From NCBI GenBank assembly GCA_963655255.1, contig CAVKEB010000005.1, positions 1 through 64,000 of the forward strand: a stretch of DNA of 64,000 nucleotides. The letters run 5' to 3'. The notes under the pieces are model-generated. The model saw only the letters and a list, made by a program, of their open reading frames with translations, searched no databases and was not told the DNA's origin. This document shows, in pieces, positions 1 to 8,670 of this stretch (position 1 is the stretch's first letter; each line of letters starts with the position of its first letter). A program made the translations under genes and the position numbers. This DNA is from CAG-791 sp963655255. GTDB lineage: Bacteria; Bacillota; Clostridia; Lachnospirales; Lachnospiraceae.

Positions 1-101
1 GCGGTTTTGCCGAATGCGGCAGCCGGTGCGTCAGCACCGATGCTGCTGTTTGAAAGTGACATATCGATGTCACTTTCAAACTGATACCTCTCTGAGGCAA
101 A
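1..101 (+). repeat. Modular hairpin array, copy 1 (cut by window edge)
   Basis: Contains the second half of the GGCAAAACCGC hairpin (1-11), the GCAGC/CGGTGC hairpin with loop GTCA (about 17-46), the long hairpin with arm GTTTGAAAGTGACAT and loop ATCG (48-81) and a CCTC-TCT-GAGG mini-hairpin (87-97). It begins directly after the stop codon of the minus-strand gerW-like gene. The same four modules in the same order recur through the window. Confidence 0.85.
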
Positions 102-102
102 A

Positions 103-549
103 TTATTCCTCTGTCTTGTGATCTTTCTCCGGGAAGGCCCGGGAAGCCGCCTCCTCGTCACTCATCATGGTCCTCGCGTTCCTCGCGTCAACGAATTTGT
201 CCACGACCTCCGGCACCATGTCCACGAGGCGGGAGAGCGAATTCTGATCCTTGATGTTCACGACCTTGGTGTTGCCGTTTTTGATGATCAGAACGGCGCT
301 GGGAGACATCTTCGCGGTAAAGCCGCCCATCCCGGCGTTCTTGTCCGATCCGTTGTTCGATCCCGCCGCCGCGCCGACGGTCACGTCGGAAAGCGGGATG
401 AGGAGCGTATCGCCGACCTCAATCGGATCGCCGACGACGGTCTTGCTCGTCAGGACGCCGCCCGCTTCCTGCAGGAGCGAATGAATGACGTTTTCAAAGC
501 TGTTGCTGCGCTTTCTCAAGCCTTCCTGATTCTGATTTTTCTCTGCCAT
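103..549 (-). CDS. ytfJ: GerW/YtfJ-family sporulation protein
   Basis: A 148-residue protein of the GerW (YtfJ) family, known in Bacillus subtilis as a spore protein needed for normal germination and made in the forespore. The family core is visible: an N-terminal helix (ENVIHSLLQEA), then the VVGDPIEVGDTLLIPLSDV stretch, a Gly/Asn/Ser-rich loop and PSAVLIIKNGNTKVVNI. Length is normal for the family. The start is supported by GGAGGT six bases upstream of the ATG. In many Clostridia it neighbours a DUF2953 protein, as here. It indicates a spore-forming ancestry; whether this strain sporulates cannot be judged from it. Confidence 0.9.
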   Translation of the reverse strand: MAEKNQNQEGLRKRSNSFENVIHSLLQEAGGVLTSKTVVGDPIEVGDTLLIPLSDVTVGAAAGSNNGSDKNAGMGGFTAKMSPSAVLIIKNGNTKVVNIKDQNSLSRLVDMVPEVVDKFVDARNARTMMSDEEAASRAFPEKDHKTEE

Positions 550-608
550 CTTGATACCTCCCGTTCCGCTTTCTTTTTACAAATTCAACATACCGTCCTG
601 GCCGTGAA

Positions 609-703
609 GAGAAATCCGCGAAGGCGCTTTCTCCGATACGCGAAGTGAATTGTGAAGCGATTCACTTCTAACAGGAGAAGATACCATCAGGTATCTTCGA
701 GTG
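609..703. repeat. Modular hairpin array, copy 2
   Basis: Three consecutive hairpins: GAGAAATCCGC with loop GAAG (609-634), GAAGTGAAT paired with ATTCACTTC (642-668), and a perfect GAAGATACC / ATCA / GGTATCTTC hairpin (677-698). The last overlaps the end of the DUF2953 gene, so its loop holds the TGA stop codon. Confidence 0.75.
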
Positions 704-1430
704 TAAGCCTCTTTCCCGCACGGATCAGCCTCCGGACGTTCCGGTCCGCCAGAAGGACCGCGATCGTCACAGCCAGCCGGATCAGGCGGATGGATCCCTT
801 CGCAGAAAAGGTAAGGTCCGCGCTGTATTTCTCAAACTCCGGTGTGATCCAGACATGTCCGCAGAGAATCGGAAACAAAAAGCCCTCCGCCTCCATCAAC
901 ATGCCGGTTCCGTCCGGCCCGCCAAGACCTGCGCTTCCTTCCAGGGTCCACCTCTTCGGAAGGATGCTCCGAATGAGCCTTCCGGACCTGTCCAGAATAG
1001 CACGAACGGCCGCTTTCGTCTCGCTGCTTTCAAGAAGAGACCGGATTTTTCCGATGTCCGGCTTTGTCTTCTTTTTCTCCGGCTCAGGCTTTGTCTTCTT
1101 TTTCTCCGGCTTCTCCTTCTTTTTCTGTTTTCCAAGAGGAATCCGGAAGAACAGAATCCTGAGGCTCACGGAAGGTTCTCCCTTCCAGGAAGCCGTAAGC
1201 CGCACCAGATGGAGCAGCCAGGAAACCCGTACCTCTCCCTGCAGGGCTCCCTTCACCCGATCGATGTCCAGGGCTTCTCCGCCCTCCCTGTCCCGGATGC
1301 AGACTTCCGCGCGGTAGCGGACCGGCACAAACAGAAGCAGAAGGATCAGGACCAGGACCGCCGCGAGAACCCACAGAAGGATGCGGCCGATCGTTTTCAG
1401 AACAGCCAGAAGGATCAGCGTTCCTGTCAT
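687..1430 (-). CDS. DUF2953 family membrane protein
   Basis: A protein of 247 residues when started at the ATG at 1430, which overlaps the TGA of the upstream gene by four bases (ATGA) and so suggests translational coupling. The N-terminus has two hydrophobic stretches (residues about 3-37, Leu/Val-rich), followed by a soluble DUF2953-like part. Residues about 101-125 are an almost pure Lys/Glu/Pro run encoded by short internal DNA repeats. In Clostridia, DUF2953 proteins commonly sit next to ytfJ, and B. subtilis YtfI is the counterpart, so a sporulation or envelope role is inferred. The last four codons lie in a hairpin of the dispersed array family. Confidence 0.75.
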   Translation of the reverse strand: MTGTLILLAVLKTIGRILLWVLAAVLVLILLLLFVPVRYRAEVCIRDREGGEALDIDRVKGALQGEVRVSWLLHLVRLTASWKGEPSVSLRILFFRIPLGKQKKKEKPEKKKTKPEPEKKKTKPDIGKIRSLLESSETKAAVRAILDRSGRLIRSILPKRWTLEGSAGLGGPDGTGMLMEAEGFLFPILCGHVWITPEFEKYSADLTFSAKGSIRLIRLAVTIAVLLADRNVRRLIRAGKRLTLEDT

Positions 1431-2011
1431 AAAGCCTCTCCCTTCTCCTGCATGCTCTCCTCCGTATTCGAACCACGGTTTCCGGAAAGAGGTTCCTCTG
1501 CATCGCAGAACTGCCCGCACCGATCCGTTTCCGGTCCGCCGGAGGGCGTCTGCCGCTCAGGCATCGCGTCAGAGGAAGCCGTTCCCGGTTTTCCGGACGG
1601 TGCCGGGTACGGGTGGATTCGCAAGTCGCGCTTTGCCAGGAAAGGAACAAGGTCCGCGCCGCCGGTCTTCTCCACGCACTCCTGCGTGATTCTCCGCACG
1701 AGCTCCAACGCCTCTGTTCTTCCCTCCGCGATCCCGATGATCATCGGACAGTGCTTCTTCTCATAGGGCTGCTGCAGGTTGATGCAGCGGAACATAAGGA
1801 GCTGCCCCATTCTCCCTCCCGGAGACGTTTCTCCCTTCTGTTCTCCAGAGGAAGAAACGCCGTGCGAAAGCGCTCTCCTTTCGGAGAGCGTTTCATCGCA
1901 CAGCGTTATGACATACAGCGCAAGGCTTCCTGCGTTATGACGCAGACGCCACTTGACCCGTTCCGGATGTCTGATCTTCGGACTCACATATAAATCTCGG
2001 TAGAACTGCAT
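1427..2011 (-). CDS. Conserved hypothetical protein (Lachnospiraceae)
   Basis: A 194-residue protein with no recognised catalytic motif. The N-terminal 110 residues look globular (FYRDLYVSPKIRHPERVKW, then QQPYEKKHCPMIIGIAEGR) and resemble an uncharacterised family I associate with clostridial ytfJ neighbourhoods. The C-terminal 70 residues are Ser/Pro/Glu-rich and probably disordered. There is no signal peptide or membrane segment. It is the first gene of a three-gene minus-strand cluster with the DUF2953 and GerW-like genes, coupled to the former by a 4-base overlap. Function unknown. Confidence 0.7.
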   Translation of the reverse strand: MQFYRDLYVSPKIRHPERVKWRLRHNAGSLALYVITLCDETLSERRALSHGVSSSGEQKGETSPGGRMGQLLMFRCINLQQPYEKKHCPMIIGIAEGRTEALELVRRITQECVEKTGGADLVPFLAKRDLRIHPYPAPSGKPGTASSDAMPERQTPSGGPETDRCGQFCDAEEPLSGNRGSNTEESMQEKGEAL

Positions 2012-2118
2012 CGCCTTCCTCCGCCTATGCAGTGACTGTACATCTCTCTTCTATCCTCTTCCCTGCGGCTCCCGCGGTCCGGCACATATGGTACATGATC
2101 ACACCGGAAAACGCTTTT

Positions 2119-4224
2119 TTACTGCTGCGCAGCGCCCTGAGCATCCTGTGCGGCATCCGCCGCACCGGCCTGGGCCGCGCCCGCATTCGCATCTGCTGCG
2201 CCGCCCGCCGTGTTCGTATCCGTTCCTGCTCCCGCCGCACCGGCGGCTCCGGTGTTATCCGTTCCGGCGGCAGTGTCCGCGTCGGCCTGACCTGCACCTG
2301 CATTCACATCCGCTGCTCCGCCCGCCGTGTTCGTATCCGTCCCGGCTCCCGCCGCATTCGCGGCTCCGGTGTTATCCGTTCCGGCCACTGTCCCCGCGGC
2401 ATCCGTTCCCGCCGCGCTGTCCGTCCCGGCCGTGGCGGTTGTCTTCGGCGTTTTCGTCGTCGATTCCGGAATTCCGTCGCCGTCCAGATCATAGGCATCC
2501 GGAACGCCGTCTCCGTTTGTATCGATGGCATCCATGATGCCGTCTCCGTCCGTATCCATGTTCAGGGTAACCGTCGTTCCCGTCGATTCCGAAGGATCCG
2601 ATGCCGTCTGGGATGAGCTGTCCGCTCCGACCATGATGTAGTTGGCATCATCGTCCTCGCCCTCCTTCGGCGTATAGCCGAAGTACTCATCCAAAACGCT
2701 CCTCACAACCGGAACCGCGGAAACTCCACCGCTTCCTGCGCCCTCGACGATGACCGTGATCGCCACCTTCGGGTTCTCCTCCGGTGCAAATCCGGTAAAC
2801 CACGCGTGGGAAGTGCTCTCTCCGGTCACGATCTCCGCCGATCCCGTCTTGCCGCACGGATTGTAAGGGCGGGAGCTGAGCTTTGCCGCGGTTCCTTCCT
2901 TGACAACGTCCCTCATCATTTCCCGCATCTTGGCCGCGACCTCAGCGGTCATCACCGTGCGGTATTCTTCCGGCTTCGTCTCCGAGAGCGTCGTGCCGGT
3001 TCCGGTCTTCACCGAGGCGATGATCTGATCCTTATGGACCGTTCCGCCGTTTGCGATGGCAGCCGTGATCATGTTCAGATGCATCGGCGTCATCAGCGTG
3101 GATCCCTGGCCGATGGACAGCTGCGTCACATCCTCCGTGGAGGTGTCCGCCGTCAGATTGTAGGAGCTGGTCCCGCTCGGCAGATCATACGGAAGGGATT
3201 CGCCGAACATCATATTGTTGAGAAGCTCGCAGAAGGAGTCGCGGTTTAAGCTGTTGCCGATATTGACGAAGGCGCAGTTGCACGACTTCGCAAAGGCCTT
3301 CTCCAGATCCACCGTCCCGTGTGCCGTCCAGTGGTAGCAGTGGATCGGCTGGCCGTCCTCCAGGGTAAAATTGTTGTCATAGCCCGTGCAGTTGTAGCTG
3401 AATGCGTTGGCCTTGGACATATCCTCGTCCATGAACTCGATCGCGTCGAAAATCTTGAATGTCGAGCCCGGCGCATACAGTCCCTGCGTCACGCGGTTGA
3501 CGAGGGTCCCGGAATCGGTATCCGCTCCGAGCGACTCCCAGTCCTCTTCAATGCTGTTCGGGTCAAAATCCGGTTTGGACACCATGCAGAGAATATTGCC
3601 GGTATCCACCTCCGTCACGATCACCGCCCCGTTATTGCTCCCCAGAGCGTCCGAAGCCGCCTGCTGAAGGGCAAGGTCCAGGGTCGTATAGACATCGTCG
3701 GCCGGATACTTCTCACCCGCCGCGTCGTAGGAAGCCTGATCCGACAGGGAAATATCGGAGTGCGTCAGATTGTAATTCTCCAGCTGCTCCACGCCGCTGC
3801 CGCCCTTATAGGTATAGCCGACGATATGGGAAAACAGATTTTTATACGGATAGGAACGGACATCATTTCCGTCCTGGTCCTGAATGGTCTCCGCGAGCAC
3901 CTCTCCGGTGGAGGCATAGATTTTGCCCCGGACATTTTTCTCCAGAAGGGCCTCCTCGCGCTTATTGTAATCGTTCTCGAACAGCTGCTTCGAATTGCTG
4001 TTCGTATAGACCAGAAAATAGACGATCATCGCGGCAAACAGCACGCTGACCAGAGAACCGGTCACAAATACCTGACGCCGTACCTGTGCTTTTTCCTTGA
4101 GAAGCGCCGCCTTTTTGTGCTGGGCTCTTCTCTCTTCTCCGGACAGGCACCCGGTTTCTTCTCTGCGGAGGGACGTCCTGCGGGAACCCGGATCCTGTCT
4201 GGAATAAGATCTTCTGTCAGTCAT
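2119..4224 (-). CDS. Penicillin-binding transpeptidase with Ca-binding-like, low-complexity tail
   Basis: A class B-like penicillin-binding protein of 701 residues that cross-links peptidoglycan. It has a basic cytoplasmic N-terminus, one membrane anchor (about 52-74), and a transpeptidase domain with the SxxK motif STFK (Ser254), the SxN motif SCN (Ser314) and KTGS (Lys459). The PbpA type, with a short N-terminal dimerisation region, pairs with a SEDS glycosyltransferase; the upstream ftsW/spoVE-like gene overlaps it by 8 bases. Residues 557-588 carry three DxDGDG-type repeats like thrombospondin type 3 calcium sites. A Thr/Ala/Gly-rich tail then contains a 39-residue unit repeated twice (about 614-691). 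That tail is unusual for a PBP and would lie outside the membrane. Confidence 0.9.
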   Translation of the reverse strand: MTDRRSYSRQDPGSRRTSLRREETGCLSGEERRAQHKKAALLKEKAQVRRQVFVTGSLVSVLFAAMIVYFLVYTNSNSKQLFENDYNKREEALLEKNVRGKIYASTGEVLAETIQDQDGNDVRSYPYKNLFSHIVGYTYKGGSGVEQLENYNLTHSDISLSDQASYDAAGEKYPADDVYTTLDLALQQAASDALGSNNGAVIVTEVDTGNILCMVSKPDFDPNSIEEDWESLGADTDSGTLVNRVTQGLYAPGSTFKIFDAIEFMDEDMSKANAFSYNCTGYDNNFTLEDGQPIHCYHWTAHGTVDLEKAFAKSCNCAFVNIGNSLNRDSFCELLNNMMFGESLPYDLPSGTSSYNLTADTSTEDVTQLSIGQGSTLMTPMHLNMITAAIANGGTVHKDQIIASVKTGTGTTLSETKPEEYRTVMTAEVAAKMREMMRDVVKEGTAAKLSSRPYNPCGKTGSAEIVTGESTSHAWFTGFAPEENPKVAITVIVEGAGSGGVSAVPVVRSVLDEYFGYTPKEGEDDDANYIMVGADSSSQTASDPSESTGTTVTLNMDTDGDGIMDAIDTNGDGVPDAYDLDGDGIPESTTKTPKTTATAGTDSAAGTDAAGTVAGTDNTGAANAAGAGTDTNTAGGAADVNAGAGQADADTAAGTDNTGAAGAAGAGTDTNTAGGAADANAGAAQAGAADAAQDAQGAAQQ
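2152..2385 (-). repeat. Two tandem coding repeats in the PBP tail
   Basis: Two direct repeats of about 117 bp (2269-2385 and 2152-2268) each encode a 39-residue Ala/Gly/Thr/Asp unit starting AGTDNTGAA. They are near identical at DNA level, as expected for a recent tandem duplication, so copy number may vary between strains. Confidence 0.8.
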
Positions 4225-5950
4225 CGTAAAAATCCTCGTTATCGAATGTGCCAGGCGTCCTCACCGGAGTGCGCCTTTCCGCCCCTGAAGAGGCGTATCT
4301 GCCCGTCTGCGGGCGCATCAAATCTCCCGACGCGCGGCGCATGGACTGAGGCCTTTCATAACGATCCTCGTAGCGATTCTCCCCGCGGGAATAAGAATCT
4401 CCGCGAAGAGAATAGCTGCTCCGGCTCTTCCTTCCGTACGTCTCTTCCTCCGGCCTCTCCGGAGCATAGCGCCGTCCCGTTTCGGCATAGGTGCTGCGCC
4501 GGTATCCGGAAGATTCTCCGGCTCTTCTTCGTTCGGACGAGGAAACGTATCCGGTCTCCCGGACTCTCCGGTAATCGTTTCCGCTGTAGCGGCTCCTGTA
4601 GGCCGCATCTCTCTGCTTCAGCCGCATCCTGCGTTTCTGTACTTCCTCGATCTTCTCTCCGCGCAGAATGCACATCACCTCCACCAGGGTAAAGATGATC
4701 AGAGTGGACAGAATCGAGCTTCCTCCGTAGCTGATGAACGGAAGCGTCACACCGGTCAGCGGGATGAACTTCGTCTGGCCGCCCAGGGTCAGGAACATCT
4801 GGAATACATAGCAGATCGCGGCGCCGTAGGCCATCAGCCGGTAGAAGCGGTCCGCAAAGCTCGACGCAAGGCCCAGCATGACAAGGAAGCAGCTGATGCC
4901 GACGAGAATGATGCACACACCGACAATCTGCCCGAGCTCCTCGCACACTGCCGCAAAGACAAAGTCCGACTCGACAAACGGGACATCCGACGGCGTTCCC
5001 TGTCCGAGGCCGACGCCCCACAGGCCGCCCGCTCCGATGGCGAACAGAGACTGCGTGATCTGATAACCGATGGAATCAATGAGGCTCCAGGGATCCACAA
5101 ACGCCTGCACGCGCTCCCGGATATGCGAGAACATGAAATAGCATCCGACCGCACCCACAAAGCCGAGTCCCATTCCTCCCGCGAGCACAATCCACTCTCC
5201 CGTCGCGAGGAAGGCCATGAACAGAAATACCACGAAGAAAATAAGGCCGGAGCCAAGATCCTTGGATCCGACAAGGACCAGCACATGCGCCGCCGCGAAA
5301 ACCGCAACGATCAGGAACTCCTTAAAGTCCCGCACATCCTTCAGCGTGCTGGCAAGGAACAAGATATAGATGATTTTGACGAACTCCGAAGGCTGGAAGG
5401 TGACGCCTGCAATGGTATAGGTGATGTTCGCTCCGAGGGTCGTCGCTCCGAGGAGCATGACCACGGCCAGAATCAGAATGCCGACGATGCCGTACATGTA
5501 GCGCGGCGTTTTCAGCAGGTAGAATTTTCTCCGGAACAGGGGCACCACGAAGGCGATCAGAAGTCCCATGGAGGCGATCATCATCTGATGCACGGCATTG
5601 CTGAAGGACAGACGCGACTGAATCACGAGTCCGACGGACAGCAGCAGGCACATGTTGTTGAACAGCGGCATGTTGGCATGGTAATAGAGCGTCCGGTACA
5701 AGAGGAAAATCGCAAAAAACGCTCCCATCACCAGCAAGGCGAACAGCATGTACCTGCCCTCTCCGAGTGCCACATACAGCGTAAAATAGCTGATCAGCTG
5801 GAACAGAAGGATCAGGCCGTTCTCAATCAGTGTGAGAAACCGGATTTTCTTCGGGTCCTTCTGCAGAAGAAGATAAAAAGACAGTATGGTGTATGCAATC
5901 ATGACGGCAACAATGCCGTATTTGGTTAATGCCAGGATATAAGTCCGCAT
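4217..5950 (-). CDS. FtsW/RodA/SpoVE-family peptidoglycan glycosyltransferase
   Basis: A SEDS-family integral membrane protein of 577 residues with about ten membrane segments in the first 430 residues. These proteins polymerise lipid II into glycan strands and act with a cognate class B PBP, here encoded directly downstream with an 8-base overlap. Family signatures include QPSEFVKI, the loop around GLWGVGLGQGTPSDVPFVES and the terminal PFISYGGSSI. The last 140 residues are a cytoplasmic, Arg/Ser/Tyr-rich, probably disordered tail, longer than in most FtsW proteins. Whether this is division FtsW, sporulation SpoVE or elongation RodA cannot be told from sequence alone. Confidence 0.93.
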   Translation of the reverse strand: MRTYILALTKYGIVAVMIAYTILSFYLLLQKDPKKIRFLTLIENGLILLFQLISYFTLYVALGEGRYMLFALLVMGAFFAIFLLYRTLYYHANMPLFNNMCLLLSVGLVIQSRLSFSNAVHQMMIASMGLLIAFVVPLFRRKFYLLKTPRYMYGIVGILILAVVMLLGATTLGANITYTIAGVTFQPSEFVKIIYILFLASTLKDVRDFKEFLIVAVFAAAHVLVLVGSKDLGSGLIFFVVFLFMAFLATGEWIVLAGGMGLGFVGAVGCYFMFSHIRERVQAFVDPWSLIDSIGYQITQSLFAIGAGGLWGVGLGQGTPSDVPFVESDFVFAAVCEELGQIVGVCIILVGISCFLVMLGLASSFADRFYRLMAYGAAICYVFQMFLTLGGQTKFIPLTGVTLPFISYGGSSILSTLIIFTLVEVMCILRGEKIEEVQKRRMRLKQRDAAYRSRYSGNDYRRVRETGYVSSSERRRAGESSGYRRSTYAETGRRYAPERPEEETYGRKSRSSYSLRGDSYSRGENRYEDRYERPQSMRRASGDLMRPQTGRYASSGAERRTPVRTPGTFDNEDFYDD

Positions 5951-5956
5951 GAAAAA

Positions 5957-8488
5957 TTAAACTGCACCCTTCCTGTAGTGACCATTCGTGTACGCCGGCT
6001 CCGCGCCGGACGGCTTCTTCCCCGCTTTCCGGGAAAGTTCTTCCGGAGCTCTCCGGAGCATCTTTCTCCTCTTTTCAAAAAGAGAAAGGACCTCCCGGAC
6101 TTCTTTATCACGTTCCGTCGTAAAACTGAAGAGAACCGCGCCGCACCTTCTGACAAGCTCATCCTCCATGAAGTGATGAAGAGAAGTCGGCACGCTGTTG
6201 TAAATAATGTTCTGACAGTGAGAACACACTGCCGCTGCCGGGAACCGCGCTCCCGTGCGGTCCTTCAGAAACCAGAATTCCGATCCGTCCTGCGCCGCAC
6301 CCTGGGAGGCATTCTTTCCTGTGCGGAGGCATCTTCCTTCCGTCTTCCGCACGCAGTTCGCCGTCATCATCAGAGGCACCCGGCCATAGACCATCAGGAT
6401 CTTGTCGGACAGGCGGCCCTGGAATGTCCCGGCCATTTCGCGCCGGTCCAGCTCCTGCGGAAGAACCATTCCCTGGCAGAATCTGCCGAGGATCTTTTCG
6501 CTCTCTTCGTTCCAGACATAGAGCATACTGTCCGCAAGAACCGTTTTATCATACTCTTTCTCCCGGAGAAATTCCACCTCTTCGGGATTTCTCGTAACAA
6601 ATCCGTAAAAATTCTCCGAATTTTCTTCATAAAAACGGGAAATCCATGCCCGGTCGCTCTCCCGGAAAATATACGGAAGCGCCGCATAAACCGGAATGTT
6701 CCGCTCTCCTGCCGTGCGAAGAAGACCGGCTCGTTCCCTCTTGGCCGAAGCGCTCTCCCCGAGAAGCCCGCCGTCCAGAATCAGTGCCGCAGAAGGCTTC
6801 ACGGTTTCACGGTGAGGAGCCTCGCCGGATTCTCCCTGCCCGTTTCTGCTGGCGGACGTTTCCGTCCTGCCTTCGGACGCAGGATCCGGAAGTTCCTCCC
6901 TGCAATTGTCCGGGTGTTCTTCCAGCCAGGCGAGCACCGCGCCTGCCTGCCGTGCCGTTCTTACCATATAAAACGCAGAAGGGAGCGGCCTTTTCTTCAA
7001 AGGCATCTCTCTGGAAGGATCCGCCGGTTCGTTCCGGCAGGGTTCTGCGGCAGTTCCTTCCTGCTGCGTTTCTTTCTCCCGAAGAAAAGCTCCCGGTGCC
7101 GACTTTTTCTCCTGCCCGGATTTTTCCTGTGTGCTTCCCTTCTGCAGACTTTCTTCCAGCCTTTCTCTACCCTCCAGCAGCTTTTTTGTGAGTCCCTCCA
7201 GTGCTTTTCTCCGGAGATCGCCGAGTGCCGAGACCGGCGCGAAGGCTCTGCCGTCCGTGTACACCTGAAGGCTCTCGAAGGTAAAAGGAGACCCTCCCGC
7301 TCTGCTAAGCTTTCCCCGGATCTCTTCCTCCGTCAGGGCGCGGCTTCTCGCTTCCTGCACGGCGGCCCCTTCCGCTGTACAGGAAATCTCTCCGACGGAA
7401 ACCGTCATCCGGGACGTCTCCCCCGCGCGCAGGCACGCTTCGCCGCGGACCGGAAGCTTCCGGTCTTCCTGCAGATACCGCTCCCGGATCCGGTCCAGAA
7501 ACTCCTGGCTGGCCCCGCGATAGCCGGGCTCATGGATGGTCACCATGTTCCTGCCGTTCCGCTCCCGGTAATAGCCGGTGCAGAGGTCCGCGCGGATGTA
7601 CAGACGGTTCAGCGCGTCCAGATCCTCCCGGTCCACCGACCAGGTGCCGGGACGTCCCTTTTCCTCCCACTCATAGAAGCGGTCCAGATATTTCCGGTAG
7701 ATGGCCACGGTTCCCGCCACGTACTCCGGCTTCTTCATGCGGCCCTCGATCTTAAAGGAATCGATGCCGCAGTCGATGAGATCCGGAAGAATCTGCACGG
7801 CGCACATATCCTTCATCGAGATCGGATAGCAGACACCGTCTCTTCCGGCAGGCTTCCCGTTCTCATCCAGCACCTCATAGGGAAGGCGGCAGGTTCCGGC
7901 ACAGCGCCCGCGGTTGCCGCTCCGTCCGCCGAGAAAGCTCGACATCAGGCACCGCCCGGAATAGGAATAGCACATCGCCCCGTGGATGAAGCTCTCCACT
8001 TCGATGTTCTCCTGTTTGAGAAGGCGGATTTCTTCGAGTGAGAGCTCTCTTGCCGGAACCACGCGGACGAAGCCCTGCTCCTTCAGAAAACGGACCGCCT
8101 CGCGTCCCGTCACCGACATCTGGGTGCTCGCGTGCAGCTCCACTTCCGGACAGACTCTCCGGATCGACGCCGCGACGCCGAGGTCCTGTACGATCACACC
8201 GTCCAGTTTCTTCTCTGCAAGCCGCTGCACGAAGGCCGTAAGGAGTGGAAGCTCGCTCTGCCTTGTCAGCGTATTGACCGTAAGGTAGATCCGGACGCCG
8301 AACAGATGCGCCCGCTCCAGAACCTCTCCCAGCTCCTCCTCGGTAAAATTCCCGGCGTAGGCTCTCGCGCCGAACTGCTGCCCTGCCAGATAAACCGCGT
8401 CCGCACCGGCATTCAGCGCTCCACGGAATGCCTCCATTCCGCCCGCCGGAGCAAGGAGCTCCACTTTTTTCCTGACGTTTCCCTTCAT
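5957..8488 (-). CDS. Peptidase U32 family protein (RlhA/YhbU-like)
   Basis: A U32 family protein of 843 residues from the ATG at 8488, chosen because AAGGA lies seven bases upstream; a GTG at 8503 is the alternative. The N-terminal half has the family core (KVELLAPAGGMEAFRGALNAGADAVYLAG) and the Cys-containing signature region GRCLMSSFLGGRSGNRGRC. A second part resembles the DUF3656-type collagenase-associated domain. Members include enzymes that modify tRNA or rRNA (TrhP, RlhA); proteolysis is unproven for most. Between about residues 435 and 560 it carries charged, Gln/Glu/Ser-rich insertions interrupted by one conserved stretch, which is why it is longer than usual. Confidence 0.88.
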   Translation of the reverse strand: MKGNVRKKVELLAPAGGMEAFRGALNAGADAVYLAGQQFGARAYAGNFTEEELGEVLERAHLFGVRIYLTVNTLTRQSELPLLTAFVQRLAEKKLDGVIVQDLGVAASIRRVCPEVELHASTQMSVTGREAVRFLKEQGFVRVVPARELSLEEIRLLKQENIEVESFIHGAMCYSYSGRCLMSSFLGGRSGNRGRCAGTCRLPYEVLDENGKPAGRDGVCYPISMKDMCAVQILPDLIDCGIDSFKIEGRMKKPEYVAGTVAIYRKYLDRFYEWEEKGRPGTWSVDREDLDALNRLYIRADLCTGYYRERNGRNMVTIHEPGYRGASQEFLDRIRERYLQEDRKLPVRGEACLRAGETSRMTVSVGEISCTAEGAAVQEARSRALTEEEIRGKLSRAGGSPFTFESLQVYTDGRAFAPVSALGDLRRKALEGLTKKLLEGRERLEESLQKGSTQEKSGQEKKSAPGAFLREKETQQEGTAAEPCRNEPADPSREMPLKKRPLPSAFYMVRTARQAGAVLAWLEEHPDNCREELPDPASEGRTETSASRNGQGESGEAPHRETVKPSAALILDGGLLGESASAKRERAGLLRTAGERNIPVYAALPYIFRESDRAWISRFYEENSENFYGFVTRNPEEVEFLREKEYDKTVLADSMLYVWNEESEKILGRFCQGMVLPQELDRREMAGTFQGRLSDKILMVYGRVPLMMTANCVRKTEGRCLRTGKNASQGAAQDGSEFWFLKDRTGARFPAAAVCSHCQNIIYNSVPTSLHHFMEDELVRRCGAVLFSFTTERDKEVREVLSLFEKRRKMLRRAPEELSRKAGKKPSGAEPAYTNGHYRKGAV

Positions 8489-8506
8489 CGGATTTTCCTT
8501 CACACA

Positions 8507-8545
8507 GAAAAAGCGCCGGATTCTCCCTCCGCCGCTTTTCTTTTA
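8507..8545 (-). terminator. Possible terminator between zapA and the U32 gene
   Basis: On the minus strand an imperfect AAAAGCG/CGCTTTT hairpin (arms extended by CGGA/TCCG around a G-G mismatch) is followed by TTTTTC. It could end zapA transcription; it lies about 20 bases upstream of the U32 start codon. Confidence 0.45.
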
Positions 8546-8555
8546 TCTGTTGTTT

Positions 8556-8610
8556 CGCACATATCCGGAATTTCCGCAAGAAAATTCGGGATATGTGCGG
8601 AATCGCTGCC
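8556..8610 (+). repeat. Short repeat family 2, copy A
   Basis: A perfect 11-bp palindrome (CGCACATATCC at 8556-8566, GGATATGTGCG at 8589-8599) encloses a second, near-complementary pair. It overlaps the core shared with three other loci, which reads approximately GAAAATCCGGGATGTG then CGAACCG. It lies downstream of zapA. Confidence 0.5.
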
Positions 8611-8670
8611 TCAAAATTAATCTCCCGGAACCACAGCTTCTATCCGGAACCCCGGAAGCTCAGCCGTCAC

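Noticed and set aside
652..1766. Long plus-strand open frames opposite the DUF2953, PBP, FtsW and U32 genes (and similar ones through the window)
   Set aside because: They lie antisense to clear family members, have Arg/Pro/Ser-biased nonsense composition and no ribosome-binding sites; long open antisense frames are expected at this G+C content.
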